Assembly: GCA_023473405.1 (NCBI GenBank)
Contig: JAMCZD010000128.1
Location: 1 to 5,010, forward strand
Direction of reading: 5' to 3'
From: Candidatus Omnitrophota bacterium
GTDB taxonomy: Bacteria > Verrucomicrobiota > Verrucomicrobiia > Limisphaerales > UBA1319
Length of the DNA stretch: 5,010 bases
The notes under the pieces were generated by a model. It was not told the origin of the DNA. It did no database searches and was given only the letters and a program-made list of their open reading frames with translations. Positions 1 through 5,010 of this stretch are shown piece by piece (within the stretch, counting starts at the first letter, position 1; each line of letters begins with the position of its first letter). Made by a program: the position numbers and the translations under genes.

Positions 1-3000
1 CTCGCCTTTCTTCCATTGGCGCGTGGATTTGGGCAAGGAATGATCCTGCTGGAAAACGATATGATCGCTCCCCGGTTCACGACTGTTCACGGCGTGAACG
101 AAGCAATGGTAATCGTCGTCCAGGGTCTCGTTCACGATCCATTCATAGGTGACCCGGACCCGGTCGCCGCCGAGCCACTTGAAGTCGCGCAGGCGCGGCT
201 CGATGTCCTTGCGCACAACGTGCCGCGACGTATCCAAATGCGTGCGGGCATCGGCGAAGATGAACTCGGGGCACTCCGCATAATCGGCAACATGATCTTC
301 GACGAGAAACGTGCCTGCCAGTGTGCCGGGTCCAACGGCGAGCCAGCCCCATTGCGGAAGCACAAACGGCGCGGGATGATCTTCGAGTGGCGAACTCGAC
401 GCGGGTGATTTCCCGGATTTCGCAAGCCCGGACTCATAAGCAGCCTGGGCCTTATCGTTCGAAATCGTCCACAGCGCTTTATCCCAATTGACCCAGAGGG
501 TGAGCCCGCTGTCGTAGCGAATCCGCTGGCGGAACGTGCTGCCGTAAATGAGGGCTGCACTGGCGGAAACGAATTGGCCATCGACCTCGTAGCGGATTTC
601 AACCGGTTTGGCGGTGCCGTAGAGACGTTGAACCGGGTGCAAAAGGTTATGCTCGCGCCAGACGTGCTGGATATTATTCACCAGGGTGGCTCCAACGAAA
701 CCGGCATGACCGTAAGCGAGTTCCTGGGCGCGGTATTTGTCCAGGCTCTCGGGGCTCCCTGCGTCCACGCCCCACACCGCGCCGTAGCCGCGCCGATACC
801 AGCGCTCGTAATAGCCCATGCCATGGTTGACCATCTGGGGGTGGAGCTTGAGCAGATCGAAGTCGAGAAACGGAACGTGGTCTTCGCCTCCCGCCACTTG
901 GCCCTCGACACCGTCGCAGCAACCGGCCCAGTAGAATTGATTCGCCCCTTCCCCAAAGAGCGGTCCGCCGTGGGTGTCGCGCTCGAACTGGAACAGCTCG
1001 GTATCGAACTTGACCTTGGCCAATTCCATGCCGGCCATGGGCTGGCCGGCCTCGTGATCGAGTTGGTGCCACGGCGGAACACATGTGTGAACATCCAGAT
1101 ACGCCGCGGTGGTGCCATAGCGTTGGTGGGCTTCCGGTGAGTTTTTCTTCGCAAACCCCAGGGCGCGATTGCACTTGAGCCCGAAGCTTTGGACCTTGGT
1201 GCCCGGGTTATACCAGGCCTTGCTCGGCGTGCCGTCAGCCAACAAAACCCGCGCCGAAGGATCGTAGCTCGGCGCGTCCGGATACAGATCGATGTAGTTT
1301 TCGTGCAGCGACCAGAGATAGCCGCATTCGCGCGCCGTCCGGCCAAACTCGATCATGCCCGCATCGCCGCCATAACGTGGGTTCGCGGGCATATGATCGG
1401 GCAGCTTCACGTCGTAACCGAACCGCTGCCAGTCATGCATGATGATGACCATGTGGTCCACACCGAGATTCTTCAACGCGCGCAGGTTCTCGGCGTCTCC
1501 AACGTATGTGCCTCGATTATGCCCCCAAATATCCAACATGATATTCGGACCGAGCGTGGCCAGGAACGGCGACGGCGGGTGCGGTATGTTCGGCAATACC
1601 TCGTCGATCTCCGGCGAGACCGACACGCACCCCGACTCAACCAGCGTATTGCGGCTGCCGTCCGTCAACGAATCGTAAGTAGCCGTGCCCTGGGGACAGG
1701 TCGAGGCATGGGACCGCGTCCAGTCGAGATAACGACAGGTAAAAATCCCCTGTACCGGCAAATAAAACACCTGGCCGATCAAGTAAGGCACATTGAACGG
1801 ACGGCGCAACGGCGCAATCGTCTCGCCAAGCGAAAACGACGTCACAACCGGCTTATCCGCGGTCACGTCCACCGTGAGCGCCTTTCCGGAAATGCCGAAA
1901 GTCCACGCCAGGCGCACCGGTTTTCCCGAAAGATCGTATTCCCAAAAAACGCGCAGCCTGTCGCCGTCGCGACGGATCTCGATCGCCTTGCCACCGCTAA
2001 GGAATAACGAACGCGTCTTGCCGTCTTGCTTAAGCTCGGCTGTGGCACCACCGCCGACCGCGGGTTGAAAAGGCTGGCCGCCATCGGCCCGGACGTTGAA
2101 ATCATCGAGCGTCCCCGTGACCGGTTCGTAACTGTAATCAAGACGGCAATCAGGTCCCTCGTAAATGAAGTGCCAGTCGCTGCCCGATTGCTCCAGCCGG
2201 TTCTTGCAAGGGAGCAAGTTCGAAGGGGCAACCCCGTTAGCCGAACAATTGCTGAGGTTGAGGAGATCGGGCCTCGAGGCAACCGGGACCGCGCCGGTGG
2301 CGTCCTGGTTCATCGCCTGAGCCGCTTGATAGGCTCGAGTCGAAACGAATTCCTTGAGCATCTCCGCTCGAGTTGCCTTGGCATTGCCCACCGCTATCTT
2401 CGCGTCCCCGAAAAACGAATAATCAAACGAGGCGTTATTCTTCGGACCCGGCTCGACCTGAAGGCGGAGAGTGACGGTTTGGCCGGCCCAGGGCGAAAAA
2501 TCAAAGGAATAATCCTTCCATTCGGCCTTGTCCTGGTGCTGGCGCATAAGCTCGTGCTCCTTGCCCTGAACAATAAGATAACAGGAGAAGGTGACACCGT
2601 CGCTCTTGTCCGGCGTGGCCACGTCCGGTCCCATGGCAATGCCGAACGAAAATCGGATGGGCGTGATTCTCGGCAGCTCGAGCTGGTAATCGGCCCAGGT
2701 CTTGCCGGGCGGCACCCGCCAGGGCGAGTGCATCAGGAGCGCGTCGCGCCCGAGCACGATGCCCCATGGCTTGTAGGAAATGCCGCTGTAGTCGTCAAAA
2801 TGGCCCATCCACGAAACCGGCATTTGAACCGGGTCTTTGCCATACGACTGCCACCCAACACGATAAAGACCTATGTCAGTGATGGCGGTTTCCCCCGGCG
2901 GCAACGGAACCCGCAGATCCGTAATATCGCCCGCCAGGGCGCGAACACACAACGCGGCAAAAACCAACCCGACCATTCTGAAGTAATACTTGAACATCTT

Positions 3001-3003
3001 CAT
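1..3003 (-). CDS. Secreted glycoside-hydrolase-like protein with N-terminal jelly-roll domain (partial, C-terminus off window)
   Basis: The frame is open for 1001 codons from ATG at 3003 to the left edge without a stop, so the C-terminus is missing. A signal peptide is visible: basic start MKMFKYYFR, hydrophobic core, and probable cleavage at ALA|GD near residue 24. Residues ~75-205 look like a carbohydrate-binding jelly roll (SDGVTFSCYLIVQG, then FSPWAGQTVTLRLQVEPGP). Residues ~230-470 are beta-rich. Residues ~485-760 look like a (beta/alpha)8 hydrolase barrel with acidic or polar residues at strand ends: LDIWGHNRGTY (D491), MHDWQRFGYD (H523, D524), LHENYIDLY (E568), AAYLDVHTC (D637) and FGEGANQFYWAG (E685). 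By analogy with GH101/GH129 and DUF5696-type proteins, D637 could be the nucleophile and E685 the acid/base; this is inference. The last ~80 residues form a beta domain (VTYEWIV...YHCFVHAV). In-frame ATGs at 3009 and 2997 are alternative starts; no strong Shine-Dalgarno was seen. Coding is certain, the exact family is not. Confidence 0.9.
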   Translation of the reverse strand, partial: MKMFKYYFRMVGLVFAALCVRALAGDITDLRVPLPPGETAITDIGLYRVGWQSYGKDPVQMPVSWMGHFDDYSGISYKPWGIVLGRDALLMHSPWRVPPGKTWADYQLELPRITPIRFSFGIAMGPDVATPDKSDGVTFSCYLIVQGKEHELMRQHQDKAEWKDYSFDFSPWAGQTVTLRLQVEPGPKNNASFDYSFFGDAKIAVGNAKATRAEMLKEFVSTRAYQAAQAMNQDATGAVPVASRPDLLNLSNCSANGVAPSNLLPCKNRLEQSGSDWHFIYEGPDCRLDYSYEPVTGTLDDFNVRADGGQPFQPAVGGGATAELKQDGKTRSLFLSGGKAIEIRRDGDRLRVFWEYDLSGKPVRLAWTFGISGKALTVDVTADKPVVTSFSLGETIAPLRRPFNVPYLIGQVFYLPVQGIFTCRYLDWTRSHASTCPQGTATYDSLTDGSRNTLVESGCVSVSPEIDEVLPNIPHPPSPFLATLGPNIMLDIWGHNRGTYVGDAENLRALKNLGVDHMVIIMHDWQRFGYDVKLPDHMPANPRYGGDAGMIEFGRTARECGYLWSLHENYIDLYPDAPSYDPSARVLLADGTPSKAWYNPGTKVQSFGLKCNRALGFAKKNSPEAHQRYGTTAAYLDVHTCVPPWHQLDHEAGQPMAGMELAKVKFDTELFQFERDTHGGPLFGEGANQFYWAGCCDGVEGQVAGGEDHVPFLDFDLLKLHPQMVNHGMGYYERWYRRGYGAVWGVDAGSPESLDKYRAQELAYGHAGFVGATLVNNIQHVWREHNLLHPVQRLYGTAKPVEIRYEVDGQFVSASAALIYGSTFRQRIRYDSGLTLWVNWDKALWTISNDKAQAAYESGLAKSGKSPASSSPLEDHPAPFVLPQWGWLAVGPGTLAGTFLVEDHVADYAECPEFIFADARTHLDTSRHVVRKDIEPRLRDFKWLGGDRVRVTYEWIVNETLDDDYHCFVHAVNSREPGSDHIVFQQDHSLPKSTRQWKKGE

Positions 3004-3165
3004 GACCATCGCTCGATATACTTGCCCGACTTTCCCCGGGCTCGCGCCATGTGCGGCGACCCCCCACAAAACATCGGGAGCAGACCAAGAAATACCAATC
3101 TCCCCACCTTTTTCAACCCATTCTGTCTTGCCCGGTAGGGCGGCGCCGCCGCAATGGAACGTGGG

Positions 3166-3320
3166 TGCCCTCAGCCGCGTGGGAGTGCTGGAGCGTTGAG
3201 AGGGTGAAACGTGAAACGTGATGCGTGAAACGTGATGGCTATGGAGCGCACTGGCTGAGCAACGCGACGGTGCTTTTGGAGTCGGGGGAATCGAGCGCGA
3301 ATGCCCTCATCCGCATGGGA
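3166..3320. repeat. Pair of 19-base direct repeats
   Basis: tgccctcagccgcgtggga at 3166-3184 recurs as tgccctcatccgcatggga at 3302-3320, 17 of 19 bases identical. The copies flank the heptamer tract. They look like remnants of an interspersed intergenic repeat rather than operators, since no dyad symmetry is present in the unit. The coordinates span both copies and the unrelated sequence between them. Confidence 0.55.
3204..3238. repeat. Degenerate heptamer tandem repeat (gtgaaac/gtgatgs)
   Basis: Five consecutive 7-base units are readable: gtgaaac, gtgaaac, gtgatgc, gtgaaac, gtgatgg. Three units are identical and the other two differ at two or three positions. No coding frame uses it convincingly. 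It is a simple intergenic microsatellite-like tract lying about 200 bp upstream of the hydrolase-like gene. A role in its expression is possible but nothing in the sequence shows one. Confidence 0.8.
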
Positions 3321-3480
3321 ACATGGGGAGTATCAAGTCCGCACCTATAGCCGCCTGAATCCCTAACCAGCCACGGTGAAAACGCCAACGGTAAAAGGGC
3401 AACCAGAGATCAACCGCATGCTCAACCAAATGGCGCACCATTCAACAGTGAAAAGAAAGACCGGATGCAAAGATTATAGG

Positions 3481-3504
3481 ACCCCTAATACGACCCCTAA
3501 TATG
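3481..3504. repeat. 12-base tandem duplication
   Basis: acccctaatacg at 3481-3492 is followed directly by acccctaatatg at 3493-3504, differing at one base. It sits just outside the left boundary of the composite palindromic element and may be part of that element or a by-product of its insertion. Confidence 0.7.
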
Positions 3505-3512
3505 ACGATTGC

Positions 3513-3721
3513 GAACCCGCAGGGTTCAAAGCCATTAGCCGGTGGTTGAGCGCGGCGACACCACCGGTTGCTGATGAAAATGAACCCCGCATCCCGGCGG
3601 GATGCCAGCGCCCTCTGCGATCCCTCCGGGATCGGATTTGATTCACGTTCACGTTCCGGGGGTGGCGCTCGTGCCTCGCGCAACCCCCGGCTAATGGCTG
3701 GCATCCCGCATCTGCGGGATG
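3513..3721. repeat. Composite palindromic repeat element (REP/BIME-like, mirror-symmetric)
   Basis: Six hairpin-forming units lie in 209 bp. In order: gaaccc-gca-gggttc (3513-3527); a stem ccggtggt/accaccgg (3539-3546 with 3560-3567); gcatccc-ggc-gggatgc (3589-3605); gatccc-tcc-gggatc (3619-3633); a stem ccgggggt/acccccgg (3656-3663 with 3683-3690); and catcccgca-tc-tgcgggatg (3702-3721). The 13-mer agccattagccgg (3530-3542) reappears inverted at 3687-3699, so the whole element has rough mirror symmetry around two central hairpins. Frames crossing it translate to Arg/Pro-rich low-complexity peptides, so it is not coding. The architecture resembles multi-palindrome intergenic repeats dispersed in Verrucomicrobia-like genomes, which I recall but cannot verify here. 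Mobilisation by a RAYT-type transposase is a hypothesis; no such gene is in the window. Confidence 0.75.
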
Positions 3722-3729
3722 GCGGCTAC

Positions 3730-3834
3730 GTCCAACCGGGGAATGCAAAGAACGCGGGAGGCTGTTTACCTTGTTGCCAATCCGAGGACTACTTTCGGCC
3801 TCCCGCGTTCTCTTCATTCCTTTTAATGTTAGGC
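3730..3834 (-). other. attC: attC integron recombination site (downstream of the three-helix membrane protein gene)
   Basis: Read on the minus strand, the site opens with R'' GCCTAAC (3834-3828), matching RYYYAAC, and closes with R' GTTGGAC (3736-3730), matching GTTRRRY. Between them are long near-perfect inverted arms at 3740-3762 and 3798-3820: 21 of 23 positions pair, including 14 consecutive pairs (agaacgcgggaggc with its complement). The terminal loop is 35 bases. The spacers between the R boxes and the arms are unequal (7 and 3 bases), as expected of the unpaired central spacer of attC. The length of 105 bp is within the usual attC range. R'' starts 7 bp after the stop codon of the 113-residue gene, the normal position of a cassette's own attC. 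A cassette-terminal hairpin like this may also end or attenuate transcription. Confidence 0.85.
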
Positions 3835-4193
3835 CACGGCTTCATGGTCTCGATAAAAACAAACACAAAAGCAGCACGACTGCAAACAAAACACACCGAT
3901 AACCCCAGCGATAAAATGGCCGACTGCTATCCGGCAGCGCTCGACTCCCAAATGTCAGAAACCGTCGCTGCCGATAAAGTGGCAGCTTGGCGTAGAAAAT
4001 CAGTGAAACACCAACTTCGGCGACTGCCAACCCGATGCCGTAACAGCAAATCCACGGTGTGCCTGTGAGCCGCGAAAAGAAGCTGAGAACCAGCGAGGCA
4101 AGAACAGCGGACACTCCGATGACCAAGAACCAGTAGTGCTCAAGGAAGGTCTGTAAGCCGTTGCTTTGGCGATGCGTGTCCATAGGGGCCTAA
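3736..4193 (-). mobile_element. Complete integron gene cassette, 458 bp
   Basis: The boundaries are the G|TT cleavage points of the two flanking attC R' boxes. The cassette begins (minus strand) with TTAGGC at 4193 and ends with the G at 3736. When circularised, its first six bases plus the terminal G rebuild GTTAGGC. This is the exact complement of this cassette's own R'' box GCCTAAC at 3834-3828, the diagnostic rule for a cassette. It carries a single gene that fills nearly all the space between the boundary and attC and has no promoter of its own that I can see. It would be excised and inserted by an integron tyrosine recombinase (IntI), which is not in this window. Confidence 0.83.
3842..4183 (-). 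CDS. Cassette-encoded small membrane protein of unknown function, three predicted helices
   Basis: This is a 113-residue protein with no family I recognise. It has three hydrophobic segments: residues ~18-36 (FFLxx-type region ending LVLSFF), ~44-66 (WICCYGIGLAVAEVGVSLIFYAK) in part polar at A55-E56, and ~95-110 (RCVLFAVVLLLCLFL). A basic loop, RQRR at 71-74, between helices 2 and 3 suggests that loop is cytoplasmic by the positive-inside rule, which would put the N-terminus outside. A Cys pair (46-47) lies at the start of helix 2; there is no signal peptide and no catalytic motif. ATG at 4183 is the only Met codon and lies four bases after the cassette boundary, so the start is well constrained. 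The stop is 7 bp before attC. Single-gene placement in a cassette supports it being real despite lack of homology. Small orphan membrane proteins are common cassette cargo; the role is unknown. Confidence 0.8.
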   Translation of the reverse strand: MDTHRQSNGLQTFLEHYWFLVIGVSAVLASLVLSFFSRLTGTPWICCYGIGLAVAEVGVSLIFYAKLPLYRQRRFLTFGSRALPDSSRPFYRWGYRCVLFAVVLLLCLFLSRP

Positions 4194-4194
4194 C
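4184..4194 (-). promoter_or_regulatory. attC R' box doubling as weak Shine-Dalgarno for the cassette gene
   Basis: The minus strand reads GTTAGGC-ccct-ATG. The AGG inside the recombination box lies five bases from the start codon, close to ribosome-binding spacing, and no other purine-rich site fits. If translation initiates here, the ribosome site is rebuilt by every cassette insertion. It could instead be a leaderless start or rely on translational coupling with the upstream gene, whose stop is only 13 bases before this ATG. Confidence 0.4.
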
Positions 4195-4289
4195 GATCAG
4201 GGTGAGCGACGGGAAGCAGCCGTCCCTGGCGCTCGATCTGCCTCTGAGCTCACCGGCTGCTTCCCGTTCGCTCCACCCTCTGGTTCGGC
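4188..4289 (-). other. attC: attC integron recombination site overlapping the 3' end of the TolB-like gene
   Basis: On the minus strand the site opens with R'' GCCGAAC (4289-4283), one base off the RYYYAAC consensus, and closes with R' GTTAGGC (4194-4188), a perfect GTTRRRY. The arms at 4254-4279 and 4199-4222 pair over 24 bases. Two bases, a G and an A, are present only in the R''-side arm (aGGGTGGAGCGAACGGG against aGGGTGAGCGACGGG). Such extrahelical bases on one arm are a hallmark of attC and set which strand the integrase uses. The loop is 31 bases and the total length is 102 bp. The R'' box implies that the cassette owning this site starts with TTCGGC, beyond the right edge. The site is also coding: it supplies the last 30 codons and most of the stop codon of the adjacent gene. 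Confidence 0.85.
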
Positions 4290-5010
4290 CTTTTGTGCTT
4301 TAAACCAATCAACCTGACGCCACATGCCATCCCATTGTGGCAAAAGAGTTGCCGTGCACTTCTGGACGCTCCCATCCGCCAGGTCACAACGGAGAAAATC
4401 TCTACCCCCTGACAGCAGGCCGATCCCGATGATGACTGTGTCTTTGGATTCCCACCAAGTGCCTTCGATCTCGCCGGTCATTGGGACTGTCGCAAGCACT
4501 TTCGCAGCACCATCATCATATACGCAAAGTCCAGAACCATTGCTGAAAGCCACTCGGTCCGCATAGGGTGAGATCTCCTGATTTTCGAAGCCGATGCTGT
4601 GGAACATAAAGGTCGTCTCCTTGACAGGCTGCTCAAATCGCTGTGAAACTCCACCGTCCAAGTTCACTCTGACAATCTTGATGCCCTTGGTTTTTGCCAG
4701 ATAACCGTGGTAGTGCTGTGGGTAACCAAACATGTCGAGGGGCTCATCAATCTCCTTCATAACCACTAATAACTCTTTGTTGGAAATCCACTTGAAGGAC
4801 GAAATCAGCGAGTTGGTGCAGACGATGGCTGCCTGATGAACGGCGCCATCCCGACCCACAATGCGGAGAGTGGTAATCAAGCGATACGCTACATGGGCTG
4901 AATCAGGAGCCCAAGCGACGTCAAGCGCGAATGGCAAGGACTGGTAAACCCCGACATTCTGATCGCCAGTATCGTAAACTCTCTTCCCTTTCACTTCGCC
5001 CTGAACCCCC
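4194..5010 (-). mobile_element. Partial upstream gene cassette (3' part)
   Basis: By the same cleavage rule this cassette ends at the G of GTTAGGC (4194) and continues past the right edge. It carries the propeller-like gene and its attC in the same orientation as the neighbouring cassette. Two consecutive cassettes with both genes and both attC sites pointing left indicate a tandem array whose attI end should be to the right. Confidence 0.75.
4197..5010 (-). CDS. TolB/WD40-like beta-propeller protein, cassette-borne (partial, N-terminus off window)
   Basis: The frame is open from the right edge and ends at TGA 4199-4197, giving 270 visible codons. A GTG at 4994 could start a 265-residue product, but the preceding codons (GVQGE) remain open and no ribosome site is evident, so the true start, and probably a signal peptide, lies outside. 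Numbering from that GTG, two blade motifs of the 'sPDg..iAf' type typical of TolB-like/PD40 propellers are visible: DVAWAPDSAHVAYRL (25-39) and ISPYADRVAFSNGSGLCVYD (141-160). Further strands include FKWISNKELLVVMK (67-80) and TWWESKDTVIIGIG (179-192), with each tryptophan in a corresponding blade position. No catalytic domain is visible. Such propellers usually act as periplasmic protein- or ligand-binding scaffolds; the partner is unknown. Residues 236-265, AEPEGGANGKQ onward, are translated from the attC site and look low-complexity and unstructured. The stop lies 14 bases before the ATG of the next gene. Confidence 0.8.
   Translation of the reverse strand, partial: GVQGEVKGKRVYDTGDQNVGVYQSLPFALDVAWAPDSAHVAYRLITTLRIVGRDGAVHQAAIVCTNSLISSFKWISNKELLVVMKEIDEPLDMFGYPQHYHGYLAKTKGIKIVRVNLDGGVSQRFEQPVKETTFMFHSIGFENQEISPYADRVAFSNGSGLCVYDDGAAKVLATVPMTGEIEGTWWESKDTVIIGIGLLSGGRDFLRCDLADGSVQKCTATLLPQWDGMWRQVDWFKAQKAEPEGGANGKQPVSSEADRAPGTAASRRSP

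Larger units (their letters stand above)
3004..3512. other. Intergenic region without a supportable gene
   Basis: This stretch of about 500 bp lies upstream of the hydrolase-like gene and should hold its promoter, but I see no convincing -35/-10 pair or operator. It contains a 12-base GC palindrome (3139-3150, ggcggcgccgcc), a heptamer repeat tract, two copies of a 19-base motif and a 12-base tandem duplication. Short frames here lack protein-like composition. It looks like decayed intergenic repeat sequence. Confidence 0.6.

Noticed and set aside
574..2007. Plus-strand open frames at 574-1140 and 1189-2007
   Set aside because: Both lie antisense to the barrel domain. Their translations lack motifs and there is no ribosome site; they arise from the codon bias of the true gene.
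2026..3138. 370-codon plus-strand open frame
   Set aside because: It is antisense to the hydrolase-like gene and its product is rich in Arg with no domain character, whereas the opposite strand has a signal peptide and barrel motifs in one continuous frame. It is a GC-rich shadow.
3204..3238. Iteron-type origin or operator
   Set aside because: The heptamers are degenerate and there is no AT-rich region, DnaA box or initiator gene nearby.
3513..3721. CRISPR array
   Set aside because: The palindromic units differ in sequence and are unevenly spaced, with no constant repeat and spacer lengths.
3004..3730. A third attC or a non-coding cassette
   Set aside because: A scan for GTCCAAC/GTTGGAC or other paired RYYYAAC and GTTRRRY boxes with complementary arms found none; CCCTAAC near 3361 lacks the purine and a partner.
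3740..3827. Rho-independent terminator on the plus strand (hairpin followed by tttt)
   Set aside because: No plus-strand gene lies upstream, the loop is 35 bases, and the conserved R boxes on both sides fit an attC better. A secondary terminator effect is still possible.
3474..4068. Small open frames across the palindromic element and attC (minus 3474-3704 and 3497-3817, plus 3568-4068)
   Set aside because: They are translations of hairpin repeats (Arg/Pro-rich), cross the attC site, and the plus-strand one is antisense to the cassette gene.

Overview
The window looks like chromosomal DNA of a GC-rich environmental bacterium. My best guess is Verrucomicrobiota (Limisphaerales/Pedosphaera-like) or a related PVC-group organism. 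This rests on the style of the large secreted carbohydrate-active protein, the degenerate palindrome-rich intergenic repeat and the integron-type cassettes. It is inference, not proof. All supported genes lie on the minus strand.

Layout. (1) Positions 1-3003: one uninterrupted minus-strand reading frame of 1001 codons, open at the left edge. It has a signal peptide, a jelly-roll-like N-terminal domain, a beta-rich middle and a glycoside-hydrolase-like barrel, so it is probably a secreted polysaccharide- or glycoconjugate-degrading enzyme. (2) Positions 3004-3512: about 500 bp without a gene, holding low-complexity heptamer repeats and short direct repeats. (3) Positions 3513-3721: a composite element of nested palindromes with rough mirror symmetry. 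(4) Positions 3730-5010: the most interesting part, two integron attC recombination sites (3730-3834 and 4188-4289) on the minus strand. They bound one complete gene cassette (458 bp, encoding a 113-residue three-helix membrane protein) and the 3' end of a second cassette (a TolB/WD40-like propeller protein whose last 30 residues are encoded by attC itself).

The cassette genes and attC sites share one orientation (leftward), each gene is followed by its own attC, and the cassette-start hexamer matches its attC R'' box as expected for a circularised cassette. The window therefore seems to cover the distal end of a cassette array. Any attI/integrase should lie to the right, beyond position 5010; without one this would be an integrase-less attC cluster. 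The palindromic element starts about 8 bp beyond the last attC and may mark the array boundary. The glycoside-hydrolase-like gene is probably ordinary chromosomal DNA outside the array.
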